A DNA stretch of 64,000 nucleotides from Norana najaformis (taxonomy: Eukaryota > Annelida > Clitellata > Crassiclitellata > Hormogastridae): positions 22,531,389 to 22,595,388 of the forward strand of contig OZ029916.1 in NCBI GenBank assembly GCA_964023275.1. Reading direction: 5' to 3'. The translations under genes and the position numbers were made by a program. Of the stretch, positions 52,501 to 63,564 are shown piece by piece. Positions within the stretch are counted from its first letter, which is position 1; each line of letters opens with the position of its first letter. The notes under the pieces are model-generated. The model did no database searches and was not told the DNA's origin. It saw nothing but the letters and a program-made list of their open reading frames with translations.

Positions 52501-55500
52501 TCATCAAGTTAGCTTTGAAATGCCAGTAAGAAGCAAGACAGCTGGAGACAAGAGCATTAGCCAAACAAACCAGGGCAGAAAAGGGAATGTAGCCCTTAAT
52601 CCTACGTATATCACAGATGTGGTAGTGGGCAGACCTACCTATAGACTTAATGTGTTTACTTAATGACAGGTTGGGGTCAAACACAGCACCCAAATTGCAG
52701 GATGATTAGCTGTGTTGTATGTCAGAGATGCCTAGATGAACAGAATTCAAAGAGTTAAATTTGTTTTGTTGCTGTTAAGTTTCAACAAGGAGAAACTCAG
52801 TTTTGGGTGGGTTTAATAGACTAGATGATCATTGTATAAATATAAGACAAGAAATCAGTTGTCAGATTAACAAAGTAGATTGTTTAATTAAAGTAGCATG
52901 CATGTTTCCAGATCTTTTGACTTTTTACTGTTTTTTTGTTTTGTTCCATAGTTTTTAAACTTTTATTTCCATGTCTTGTTCTTTGTCTTGAATTCATACT
53001 TTTTACTTATGCAGTACATATATTTTGCAGTTGATGACTGCCAACTGTGTACCGATTGTGGTAAAGGACGTCCCGGCCACAAATGGAATTGTTCATGTGG
53101 TCCAGGATCTGGTACCAACTGTCACACGGAGTCTGGACCAGCTTGTCTCTCACAATCCTCAGCTTACCCAGCTTAGCCAAGGTACAGGTGGCTCAATCTC
53201 ATAAGCAGATTTCATCACTGAAGTTGATCTATATAAAAGTTTGTTTAATTTCAAAACTTGTGATTGCACATTTCTGTAGCACCTCTTTAAGAGGTGCTCC
53301 CAACCTCACAATGCAAGACCACAGCAAAATGCTCTTCAACTGCTGGTGGAATAGAGGCAGAGAAAGAAGAGAAGCTCATGTCGCAGTTTGCTTGTAAGCC
53401 TATTCCAGAACGAGGGGTCTACCATAGTGAAGCTATCATGTTGCATTGTGGAAATATGGGAGGGTGAACAACCAGATCACCCTACATTGCAGAGCGAAGA
53501 TATCTGCGTCCGGGTGTGGATGACATTGAATTATATATTTCCCTAAGATAAGATAGAGCACAACTGACCAGGCAGTTATGCACCAGCGAAAGGTTCTTAA
53601 ACCCAATGCATCTTCGCATCATGGGCTACCACTGCAGCCCATCTTGCATGTAGTTAGAATTATGACTAAACTTTGAAATCCCACCAGTTAGCCAAACTGC
53701 TGTGTTTAAAAGAGGTTGAAGTTGGTTAACGAGAAAAAATGGGAGGCCTGCTTAAATGGCATTACATAGTCGACCCTCGTGCATACAAATGCATGCATCA
53801 GGGTAGAAGCAGCTTTTGAGGGTGATTGGCAAATAGTGTGGATCTCATGCATGTGATAAAAGCATGTTTGACATACTGTTTTCACAAGCTGAGAGAAGCT
53901 TAATTCTTGGGTTAGAGTCACACCCAGGTCATGCACAGAAGTAGAGAAGGAAGCATTTGGAAAGTGAAGTTGCAATTTTTTTAAGGCTGTCTTTTAGAGA
54001 TGCCTATGGATACTAACCCAGATCAGTTGAAGTTTCAAGGATTAAGTTTGAGGCGATTGGACACCATCAAAGCACAAAGCACCTCAGATGCTTTAAACAT
54101 TTTCTCAGCTAAGGAGATTGCCTCTGCAGCTTGGCTGTGATTAGATGCCAAGTATGATCAGCACGCTGGTGAGTAGGAATACCCAGGGAAGAAAGAACAT
54201 GGCTTGGGTATGCAGTGTAAAGGGTATACAGCAGAGGATCTAGAATGGAACCCTGCGATGGTTCAAATTTAGTGTCAAATTGTGTACTGGTAATGTATTT
54301 GTACAGTAATTAATTGACTGGAGTCCAATTACAACTTTGTCGAAAGGACCCTCTAACCTTTGACTTCTGTTTCAGTCATAAAGAATCTGCAGCTGAACGA
54401 TCAGGGCCAGTACACATTGTTTGCACCTACAAATGTAGCATTTGACAAGATGAAACCCAGTCTCAGAGAGAAGATTCGCAAAGGACATCGATGTGGAATA
54501 GGTGAGAAGATATTGTTCACTCTGTCCAGTGCACACACATCAACATGCCTTCACACCTCAACATGCCTTCACACCTCAACATGCCTTCACACCTCAACAT
54601 GCCTTCACACCTCAACCTGCCTTCACACCTCAACATGCCTTCACACCTCAACATGCCTTCACACCTCAACATGCCTTCACACCTCAACATGCCTTCACAC
54701 CTCAACATGCCTTCACACCTCAACATGCCTTCACACCTCAACATGCCTTCACACCTCAACATGCCTTCACACCTCAACATGCCTTCACACCTCAACATGC
54801 CTTCACACCTCAACATGCCTTCACACCTCAACATGCCTTCACACCTCAACATGCCTTCACACCTCAACATGCCTTCACACCTCAACATGCCTTCACACCT
54901 CAACATGCCTTCACACCTCAACATGCCTTCACACCTCAACATGCCTTCACACATCAACATGCCTTCACACCTCAACATGCCTTCACATCTCAACATGCCT
55001 TCACACCTCAACATGCCTTCACACCTATGCACTTAATGACAGCCCAACACACTGTTTACTTGGCAACCAGGACATAGTTAAGTTTTCTGTCTATTATTTG
55101 ACCTCACCTGATCTGTTTTGATTTAATTAGCACTGACCATGTTCCTGTGAGTAAGCTGCTTCCTCAGCTCATGATTCTGTGGCACGTTATACCATTTTAT
55201 GTGATACTGAATTAACTTTATGGGCATTTATTAACATAGCTGGTAACTGCTCATGCAGTCAATTGATACCTTTTTATTTAAGATACTGGTGCTACAGTAG
55301 TCACAAAAATAACATAACTGGGGTTTTAAGTGGTTCAGAAGACACATAATCTGTGTTAGAACCACTGGAAATCAACTAAAAATGCTTAATAGCCAATATT
55401 ATGTATGCTTAATGTTTTGTAAACAATGATTGTTTTCCAGAAATTCTTAAGCAACACCTTCTTCCGAATGTCATCTGTTCGGCAGTGACCCAGAATCGAG

Positions 55501-58500
55501 CCATAACCAAGAATGTCCTGAATCGATATGTGACCTTGATTCGTGAGTCAGGCAAGCTGACAGTCAATGGAGCACAGGTTGTTCATCCAGACTTAATGGG
55601 AACAAATGGAGTGATGCATGTCATCGATCAAGTACTTATTCCAGATGATGGTAAGTCCTGCTCTTGTCTCAGCATCTTATCATCTTTGACATTATTGCAT
55701 AAACTGATGCTCATTATTTAGGAGTGTTGCATATCTTTGTATAAAGTGGTTATTGAAAAATTATGAGTGTGTTATGGCTTTCTTTATTGGGTAAAATATT
55801 TTTGCTGAGATTATTTCTGTATTAATTGGGTTTGTAAGCCTTTTGATTTTTCTACTATAATTGAATGACTTTTATAGCTCCTATTTATTAACACTGGTCA
55901 AAATTTGCTCTTGCAGACTTGGTGCAATTGAGAATGATCTGCCTTCTATGGTGCGGTGTTTGTTGTTGCCCATAGCTGCAGCGTCACATCAACATGCAGC
56001 GATGCATTATTTTAGTTATCTGCATAGGTTGTGTAACAGTAATTGCTGTTACTGTATTTGGCTTGTAGTCTGTTTTTGGTATGTTTTTAGTTATGACTCA
56101 TTTTCTTTGCTGAGTGTGGTTGCTAAATGTCATTTTTTATTCGCAGCGGGTGATATCTTGGATGCACTGGAACAAACCGAAACAAGCCAATTTCTTGAGC
56201 TGATCACAGCTGCAGGATTAACGGAGAAACTGCAGAACATGAACAATTTCACTATGTTCCTCCCCAATAATGATGGTTTTAAGGTACGAGAAAAATTATT
56301 CTATGTTTATTAATCTCCTTTTTTATGAAAAATTAAGCTCCTATGACTCGTCTAATTTGTCTTATTTCAGAATTTGGATTCTTAATGTATGTGAATGAAA
56401 ATCTTTAAGTATTTGATGGGTAAAATGCTTGTAGAGAAGTTCATGCTAATTATCTCCTCAAAATACCGGTGTTTATTAAAATTTAAGCATATGCCAGTGA
56501 TACAACCAATAATGGTTATGATATGGTACTGCACAAGATTGCCAATATAAATAATTTTACTCTTCTATAATACATTTAAACAGGTCGTTAGTAAATTTCG
56601 GCTTCCTTCTACTTTGCTGTTTTTTTCTTGGATAATAGTTTAATTGCTTGAACATTTTTATCAGTTGATCGCAATAGCCTTGATCTGTTTGAGTTGTAGG
56701 TTTACCTAACTACAGTACATTATGCTATATACTGTTAATATGTTCTTTGTTCTAGTATTCTGCAGTATAGTAATTGTAATTGCAATAGTAATAGCAATAG
56801 TAATAGCGGCAACAATAGTGCCTAGTCCTGTGTCTAGTGAGAGAGAGATCTTGGTTGTGAGAGTCTGATGGTATATTGGTGTCTCTGCTTCTACGAGTCG
56901 GCCACGGAAGACGTGACCTGTAGTAGCCAGTAGCGTTCATGTCTCTTTGGCAGTCCATCCATCACGGTCTTCTGGTTCTAAATATTAATGTGGTACTTCA
57001 ATACTTTATTTGGCCTGTAGCCAGGTTTACTCACAGAGCTTAAGTTAGGGAAAATTATAAACTTTGACTTTACGCTGGCTAACTGTATTTTATTGTAGGC
57101 ATTGCCATCAGATGTTATGGAGTCACTGCGCAAGAATGTGCACCAGCTAGAACGCTTGATTCACTACCATGTTGTACCACGGCGCATGAAATCGCGAGAT
57201 CTGATGAACGACATGCACCTGCCAACACTGGATGGGAAAAATGAGATACTTGTGAAGAACTACTATTCGGTTAATTTCATTTCATTGGTCTTTGTGTGAA
57301 GTGCATTTTTTATGATATTAAATTAAATTGGGTGAAAATGGTGAATTAGTGTCACAAGCTGGCAGTTTTCGGTTTTCAGTTTTTAACTGCAAATATTGCT
57401 GAAAATTGTGCAGGAATTCTTAAGAAAAATACTTAGCAGAGTTTAGCACACTTAACTTTACAACTGAACAGATCAAGTTGACTCACTAACAACATCCACA
57501 CAGTGAGGTGGAGTAGGTGCAATGGTAAAAAGGTATGATTATTTTGTGTAAGTCACCTGAAAACTTACTTTTAAACTCAACTTGGTATTTATTAAATGTA
57601 CTGTTGTAACCTAAATAATGTAACCATATTCTGCAGTATAATAAATTTAGGCCATTTTAACATAAATTGAAATTATTATGTAGTGTTTATCTTTGTTTCA
57701 GTTTCCATTCAGCCGATATTCTGTTAAAACAGTCCAATGTGCACCTATTGTGCAGTCTGATGTAAACAGCTGTGGGGACACAGTACACATTGTCTCAAAG
57801 GTAAGCCACGTTGTTTCAAAGGTAAGCTAAACAGCTAGGGTATGAAACTTGAGATTGAAGTGGTGACTTTGTTTAACACATCTACTTTAACAGTTGTTAC
57901 CCTACATCTGGAACATGGAAGATTGGTGCTAAATGGTGCAAGTACTTTTGGCTGAGTTTTTGTTTCAGGTATTGATTCCTCCATCTGGCGATATACTGCA
58001 CACTTTGGAAAAGAATCCAGAGTTCACAAGACTGATAGCTCTAGTGAAGTCTTTTAATTTGGAAGAGCTGTTCAAGCTGAAAGATCCTGTCACTTTCTTT
58101 GCTCCGACAAATAAGGTCAGTTTTAGCATTTGAATTGTTTAGTTGCTTATCGTGGGTGCACACCTCATACCAATTTACATGGTTACTGTCTTGTCAAATA
58201 CTAAAGTATGCATCTGCTACTTATATCCTTCCTAAATGATTTAATGGATTACATGGCTTCTTAGCTAAAGCTGTAATATCCAAAACTATTTCCCTTTGTT
58301 CATTCGGCCAAAGGTCATTTGCATATGCTGTTCTGGAAGCATATTGTAGATAAAATATTCTAAAGCTTTGTTTTCTCACTGCTGCAGTTTTTTTGTATTA
58401 ATTTCGCTGGTATTATTTGTTTTCCAGGCATTCGAGTCACTCCCGGAAGCTACTCTGAACAGACTGGTGAATGATACAGAAAAGTTTAAAAGCATTCTTA

Positions 58501-59065
58501 AGAGTCACATGATAGCTGGTAAGCATGTGGAAAGCTATGGTAATTCTATATTCAAATGCCAAGTTGCAAGAACTAAAACACCCCACAGTCCACTGGCATT
58601 CCAGTTACTGGTGTTATTATCTGTGTCCAGCATTTCCATTTCACCAGATTGCCACCAGACAATCTAATTATTGCAAAGGTAAGCCGCGTTGTTTCAGAGG
58701 TAAGTCACATTGCTGATTGTTGCAGAATAATAAGTTTTAGAAATTAAGCCTGGAATTGTTTTTGCTTTTCAGATGTTCTCTGCTGCAGTGGAGTTTTCAG
58801 GAACGCCTTTTCGTTTGCTGCAAGAGAAGTAAATCTGGACGGTTGGATTGTTGCAATCAAAAGGCACAACAACGACATTTCATTTAGTCAAGTTCCTGTC
58901 GTGTCATGTGACCAGACAGCAACCAACGGAGTTGTTCACAGTGTCAACCAGTTCATTCCGGAGGCACTTCGTAGATATGATGTCATACGTGTTTCCAATC
59001 CATGGCAGCGTTTTCTGCGGGGATGGAACTTTGACATTTTTGACTACAGTGAAGAAGATGAGTAG
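46505..59065 (+). CDS. TGFBI: TGFBI/periostin-like secreted FAS1-domain protein
   Basis: Exons: 46505-46776, 47397-47516, 48314-48469, 50338-50432, 51023-51180, 51687-51878, 53031-53181, 54376-54501, 55441-55650, 56147-56283, 57099-57269, 57702-57800, 57969-58115, 58428-58518, 58773-59065; 805 residues, all phases consistent. A signal peptide (hydrophobic core residues 8-22) precedes a basic/His-rich stretch. A Cys-rich EMI-like module follows (about 128-214; GPNVC and YECCLGYE match TGFBI/periostin). Four FAS1 domains come next (about 215-360, 362-493, 494-632 and 633-775), with YTIFAPIDEAFD, YTLFAPTNVAFD and the H-box forms TNGIVHVV, TNGVMHVID and TNGVVHSVN. By family it is an extracellular-matrix adhesion protein. 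Domain 3 lacks the TNG..H box (SCGDTVHIV instead). No RGD occurs near the C-terminus, unlike human TGFBI; the tail is acidic (DYSEEDE). TGFBI versus periostin orthology is undecided. Confidence 0.92.
48088..48275. repeat. 12-bp minisatellite in FAS1-gene intron 2
   Basis: About 15 tandem copies of TTTAGTCAGTTG, three of them with the variant CTTAGTCAGTTG. The repeat ends about 40 bases before exon 3, so it occupies the branch-point side of the intron. Confidence 0.95.
48784..49040 (+). mobile_element. tRNA-derived SINE in FAS1-gene intron 3
   Basis: It begins with a tRNA-like head: tagtgtagtggttaatgtgc (A-box region) and ggggttctagaaacacc (B-box region). A body follows with gtgagggaaagaactgggca and cataatggactgcc, ending in a T/C-rich stretch. 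It is a different family from the SINEs at 14914 and 42388. Confidence 0.65.
49600..50025 (+). repeat. LINE 3' end, family C
   Basis: It aligns in order with 35560-35900: cctaaacacaact, cggcaaccagatcatgttctt, gacaacccctctgacttgac, gaataagcc, then gtagtacttcagaaat and a tail like ttacgatga. It is diverged and non-coding, in intron 3 of the FAS1 gene. Confidence 0.65.
50635..50880 (-). repeat. LINE 3' end, family A
   Basis: It starts with tgtaattataattgcag, then atttatatagtgccacttca, the reverse complement of the family-A tail. The minus strand then resembles the RT C-terminus (sense: ggaataagttgcccagcaacc). It lies in intron 4 of the FAS1 gene. Confidence 0.65.
51290..51480 (+). repeat. LINE 3'-tail fragment, family C
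   Basis: It contains ggacaacccctctgacatga, atggataaactggtg and gtagctctttaaaaat, in the same order as 35800-35890. It lies in intron 5 of the FAS1 gene. Confidence 0.6.
52000..52120 (+). repeat. LINE 3'-tail fragment, family A
   Basis: It contains cacttgaagaccgtattatt, then cttgaagtggcgctttacaa and attacaattacaa, closely matching the end of the open LINE at 17480-17600. Confidence 0.75.
52395..52870 (-). repeat. LINE reverse transcriptase fragment
   Basis: The minus strand encodes GAVFDPNLSLSKHIKSIGRS and HYHICDIRRIKGYIPFSA, the conserved RT segment after the catalytic motifs (compare DRELSLTDHVNSVSRS in the open copy). The frame is open for 87 codons but both ends are truncated. The sequence differs enough from family A to be another L2/CR1-like lineage. 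Confidence 0.75.
53255..54300 (-). repeat. Decayed LINE, RT core to 3' end
   Basis: The minus strand reads, in transcript order: a decayed GSILDPLLYTLYTA segment (about 54290-54210), then HDLGVTLTQELSFSQLVKTV and CFYHMHEIHTICQSPSKAA (53975-53706), then a tail ending gtgctacagaaatgtgcaatc near 53260. The catalytic YADD segment is degraded. The order matches the open element at 15843-17605. It fills most of FAS1-gene intron 7. Confidence 0.8.
54536..55030. repeat. 18-bp minisatellite in FAS1-gene intron 8
   Basis: About 27 nearly identical copies of TTCACACCTCAACATGCC. The unit length is a multiple of three and contains no stop in several frames of either strand, so four long apparent reading frames arise here with no coding meaning. 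The repeat starts about 35 bases after the exon-8 donor. Confidence 0.97.
58631..58678 (+). other. Possible in-frame cassette exon in FAS1-gene intron 14
   Basis: A 48-base segment is bounded by ctgtgtccag and by the strong donor aaag/gtaagc. It has phase 1 at both ends, so inclusion would add 16 residues (about AFPFHQIATRQSNYCK) without a stop. Its start (tttccatttcacc) and downstream flank (gtaagccgcgttgtttca) resemble the start of exon 12 and that exon's downstream intron (gtaagccacgttgtttca). It may be a duplicated and decayed exon 12. No transcript evidence is available. Confidence 0.35.
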
Positions 59066-59505
59066 AATGGTACACAAGAAGTTAAGAAACTAGAGCTTGC
59101 TTCTATTTGCATTTAAACTATCATGAATCAAAACGTATGGCGATAAAATGAAGATGTTTCAAATTTGCTAACTGATCTTACACAATTATTGATTTCTATG
59201 TTATATCAAACTTATTTGCTTGTGTCTAATGTGCTTTATTTGTAGTGAGGTCATAAATGCTTATGTGGATCAACGACAGTGTTTTAGATGTAGCTTTAGT
59301 GTTATTTAATGTCTTAAATTACAGAATGGTTTTATAGCTGACTTAAAATGGAATCAACTCTTTAAGAAACACCAGCAATTATTTGTTAATCCTAAATTTT
59401 GGACTCTGCATTAATGCGTTTACTGTTATAATGCTTGCTATGTTCCCATATATCACCTATATATCTTTGTAATCAAATTTCAACTCATAAACCCCTTCTC
59501 AATAT

Positions 59506-59572
59506 AATGAGCCCCTCACACTCTAATGAGCCCCTCACACTCTAAAGAGACCCTCACACTCTAATGAGCCCC
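59506..59572. repeat. 19-bp tandem repeat
   Basis: Three and a half copies of AATGAGCCCCTCACACTCT with minor changes, in the probable 3' UTR of the FAS1 gene. Confidence 0.85.
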
Positions 59573-60249
59573 AGCTTTGTCATTTAATTTTTGGATATAT
59601 TGAGGCAGCCTCTTTTCATTGTTGAACCAAGTAGTAGTAGTAGCACAATAGGCAGAAGGTGTTCATGGTTTTCAGTTCATGAATTTGAATGTATGTGTGT
59701 ATTTCAACATTTATATAGTGCGTTTGAGACCTTTCAAAAGCAACTAGTACATTTTCTGCTATATACTTTATGTTCAGGGTTTAAAATAGACTAACCTCCA
59801 CTGCCACCATTTTGGATGCCTCTGCATAGGCTTAAAATAATGGTTGTGAAATAAACAATTAGCCAAAAACAAATTTAATAACCATAAAGTTTGTGCTGAA
59901 ACAGTATAAGTTAAGCTGTGCGACACTATGTTGACTTTGCGGCTCTGCATTAGCAAAATCACATATAACGCCCTCAAATGTCATTTCCCGCATTAAGTCG
60001 TTTTCAATTGAAAGTAGTGCAAGGGAAGACAGTCGTTCTTGTCCCAGCGTTGACCACAGATAATTTTTGATAAGAATCTGCTTAGCTCTAATACAGCGTT
60101 GGCAGTTGCCAGTTGGGGCCTACGAATGCGAGAGTGCCTAGGGCCTACGACGACCTTAAAACTACCATGGATATGCAGATGGTGTTCATTTAATTGTAAG
60201 TTAGGTTATGTACTTAAATTCTTGACATACGCAGAATTAGGCGTTATGT

Positions 60250-60870
60250 CACCATGTCTTCTATGTAGAATACCCTTATCAACGCATTGGTTTCCAGTCG
60301 CCTTGACTACTGTGACTCGATTGTTGTTGGTATCACAAAGTCAATCGTGCAGAAACTCCAACGAGTTCAGAACTCCTTGGCTAGGGCCATAATAAATACT
60401 TCAAAATATGAACATATAACAAATGTGCTTTGCATTGTCTTCCTGTTTAGCAAAGGTTTTGATTCAAATTGGGACCTACAGTTTATAAAACATTGAACTC
60501 TGGTCAACCACAATAATTAAACTCGTTCGTTATTCCCAAGACTTACCATTATTCTGCAAAGTCATCTGATTGTCTTTTTCTCGTCATACCTTGGACTAGA
60601 ACTGTGCTGGGGAAACGGGTTTTTCGGTTGCTGGATCTAAATTTTGGAACTCCCTCCCTGTTTCTGTTCGTTCTGCTCAGTCTCTTCTGTGATTTCGTTC
60701 TCAAACCTTTTTCAAATTGTTTATCCACCGTAGGCTGCCTCTGTGTCCTGTGGACTGACTTTCTGGATAGGCTATTGACCTGATTGCGACTTGACTTTGG
60801 TGCGCCGTTGGTTGATGCCTTGTGCATAAGACACCGGCACATTAGATGTTTCTAATTATTATTATTATCG
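60250..60870 (+). mobile_element. Decayed LINE, RT C-terminus and 3' UTR, family B
   Basis: The plus strand reads SRLDYCDSIVVGITKSIVQK and LQRVQNSLARAI (about 60295-60395), a standard L2/CR1-group RT segment. After frameshifts it continues with FWNSLPVSVRS-like sequence (about 60640). The 3' UTR contains taggctgcctctgtgtcc and gatgccttgtgcataagaca, then an (ATT)n tail. This is the longest family-B copy and links the isolated tails at 6285, 14665, 15600, 17660 and 61600 to a LINE. Confidence 0.78.
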
Positions 60871-61329
60871 ATAGTGATTAGTGGAGCAATGTTCCCTCTA
60901 ATTTTTTCGTCGTGCTCGCACTGGCCTACCGCCTGAGCAGTAACATCTGAGACCTGAGCTATGGTTCGTGTAAGAATGCATATCTTTTGGGGCTAAACTA
61001 AAAGCCTGTAAATTTGCATTGTATAGACAGAAAAGACGATCAGAAAAAGTCAGACTTATAGTAAGATTATCTCTACTTCGTACTTTTGATCTCCAAAGAG
61101 GACATTAAAGCAAAGACTTACTTTCGACCCTCTCTACTCTTCTCTGCGTTTGTCCGCATTTGGCATTACCGCCCATCCTCTTTGACGACGTCCGCACTCC
61201 AACGGAGCACTAAGGCATATATATTGGGCTTCCCTGTTGATCTTGCAGGGCTAACTGAGCTCTGTAGTGAGTTATTTTGATACTGATGCATCCAGCAATT
61301 TGATGTAATCTAATTAGATCCAATGTGGT

Positions 61330-61495
61330 ACGGACTGCTGTCTGACTGAAGTTGGTGTTTAAGGTACAGAGTGTACAGAAATAATTTTGATTTGGACATC
61401 CGCATTTGGGCATACCCCCCCCCGCTTGTCTGCATTTGGGTGACCCCTTCTTCCGCCCTTTTCGGATGTCCTTAATGGACGACCCTTTGTGCAAT
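61330..61495. repeat. Dispersed hairpin-containing repeat, copy 2
   Basis: It matches 3640-3812 in order. The inverted repeat here is GGACATCCG (61394-61402) and CGGATGTCC (61463-61471). Related words (gtccgcatttggcattaccg, gacgacgtccgcac) also occur at about 61150-61200, so a second partial unit may precede it. Confidence 0.6.
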
Positions 61496-61599
61496 TGTCA
61501 ACGATCGTACACGTGATCCAGGTTGATTTCTTCCAATACACGTCAATTAGGCTTTAAAAACCTGAATGGTCAATTCCTGGACTGTCTTTAAATCTAATC

Positions 61600-61672
61600 T
61601 AATGACTTCTATAACGCCGTTATCATAATGCCCAATGCATCAGTCGATGGTCGCTTCAACTGAGAAATCGTA
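61600..61672 (-). repeat. LINE 3'-tail fragment, family B
   Basis: Short diverged copy: gacttctataacgccg and aatgcatcagtcgatgg correspond to the reverse complement of the family-B end. Confidence 0.5.
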
Positions 61673-62332
61673 ATCAAATACATAATCCATTGGAGAAGCA
61701 TAAATCGAATTCCTATTAGTCAGAAAAACCAGAAGTTAGGCTACAGTAACTAAGCTAGTTGAGAGATGAGTCTTAGTTTAGACCTCATGAATGACTTCAA
61801 AGAATTGACAGAACGAATGCAGAAAATGCTGCTTATTTATATTCTGACATTCTGCAACAGAATCGACATAAATGTTGTGTGTATTTATTATATATGACGC
61901 AACTTCTATACATATCATCATTTACCACGGCTGCAGTTGTTAAATTCTCATGAGCGTTGCGAATAATTTTCCACCCTTGTGAGGATGTTCTCCTCTCAAG
62001 CACGCTCTCATATTACAGACAACGTATTAGGATTTGTCATGACATGTAAATGTGCCTTTAACATGACGGTTTGCATTCTGTATCCAATGACAGCAGTCTC
62101 GATTTTTTTCGTTTAACCTTTATGTCTTAAATCGTTCAAAAGTTCTTTTTGACGCCAAAAAAGGCGGGCAGATAATTTTTTGTTTTGACCATTTAATTAC
62201 AAATGGTTCAATATAAAGTGTATAGAGCTATCGAGTCAAGCTCACTAGTCTACAACAATAAAATAAGTCTACTAACCAAGAGTGTATGTACTACATCCTA
62301 CTTACATAGCAGACCGACTCATATGATATATC

Positions 62333-63521
62333 CGCGACCAACGACCAGTAAACGGAGGTGTCGTTCATGATTTGCCCCTGTATCAAGCATCCCTCAAAAA
62401 AGGCTAGAGCTCAGAATTCAAACAGCTCAAGCACCGTGAGACTAATGAAAACTAGTAACCAGCTGTTTGGCCAAATATATTATGTGGATGCTGGCCGGCT
62501 GTGTCGATGCTGGTCGGCTGCGAGTTGATGCTGGATGGCTGTGTCGATACTGGCCGGCTGTGAGTTGATGCCGACCGGCTGTGTGTCGATGCTGGCCGGC
62601 TGCGAATTGATGCTGGCCGGCTGTGTCGATGCTGACCGTCTGTGCGTCGATGCTGGCCGGCTGCGAGTCGATGCCGACGGGTTGTGTGTCGATGCTGGCC
62701 GCATGTGTATCGATGCCGGCCGTATGTGTCGATGCTGGCTGGCTGCGAGTCGATGCTGACCGGCTGTGTGTCGATGTTGGGCGACTGTGTATCGATGCTG
62801 GCCGTCTGTGTGTCGATGCTGACCGGCTGTGTGTCGATGTTGACCGGCTGTGTATCGATGCCGACTGGCTGTGTGTCGATGCTGACCGGCTGCGTTTTTC
62901 CGATTCCCACTCTAGTACGAAGATATCCAGTTTAAGGATGTCAATAGTTAGGGTTAGTGTTAGGGTTAAGGTTAAGGATAGTCTTAGGGTTAGGGTTAGA
63001 CTTAGGGTTAGGATAGATACAGTAGGACTGGGAAATACGCCGCTAAACCGTATTCCTAGCTCTCACGTTTACCAATGGCATCCTCCTACAAGCGTGGGAA
63101 AAGGAGAGACGCCGACCGGCTGTGTGTCGATGCTGGCCGGCTCTGTGTTCATGTTGGTCATTCCCGTGTCGATGCTGGCCGGCTGTGTCGATGTTGACCA
63201 GCTGCATTGATGCTGACCGGCTGTGTCGATGCTGGCCGGCTCTGTGTTCATGTTGGTCATTCCCGTGTCGATGCTGGCCGGCTGTGTCGATGTTGACCAG
63301 CTGCATTGATGCTGACCGGCTGTGTCGATGCTGGCCGGCTATGTAAGCTGTCTTGTATGGGGAAGAATCTTTCCCGACTGGTCCTCATAATACATTTGGC
63401 CAAACAGCTGGGCACTAGTTCTCACCAGTCCAACGGCGCGCGCGCTGTTTGAGTTCTAAACTCTGGCCTCTTTATAAAGGATGCTTGAATAACACCTCCA
63501 TCTACTGGTCAGTGGTCGCAG
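62333..63521. mobile_element. Inverted-repeat-bounded minisatellite element
   Basis: Arms of about 150 bases (62333-62485 and 63385-63521) are inverted copies, sharing gaccagta, ggaggtgt, caagcatcc, aactagt, and cagctgtttggccaaat. The interior is an 18/21-bp minisatellite of the type GGCTGTGTCGATGCTGGCC, in two blocks (62486-62894 and 63111-63346). The second block includes two 99-bp higher-order copies (offset 63141 to 63240). Unit sizes are multiples of three, which explains the long stop-free frames. Terminal inverted repeats around tandem repeats recall foldback or non-autonomous DNA transposons. No transposase is present. Confidence 0.75.
62946..63013. repeat. Degenerate TTAGGG (telomere-like) tract
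   Basis: About ten TTAGGG or near-TTAGGG units (TTAGGGTTAGTG, TTAGGGTTAAGG and similar) lie inside the unique insert between the two minisatellite blocks. TTAGGG is the telomere repeat of most animals. This is a short interstitial tract, not a chromosome end. Confidence 0.85.
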
Positions 63522-63564
63522 CATTTTATTTAAAAAACAACCTAATGAACTAACAGTAACACAC

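Larger units (their letters stand above)
59066..62332. other. FAS1-gene 3' UTR and downstream spacer
   Basis: The 3' UTR end is not clear; an AATAAA at 59850-59855 is the nearest canonical signal I noticed. A LINE-tail-like word (atttatatagtgcgttt) is at about 59710. Remaining content is the tandem repeat, LINE and hairpin repeat listed separately. No exon of another gene is supported. Confidence 0.5.

Noticed and set aside
54517-55032. Long open frames on both strands over 54502-55121
   Set aside because: They arise from the 18-bp minisatellite, whose unit is a multiple of three without stops; the region is an intron between two FAS1 exons.
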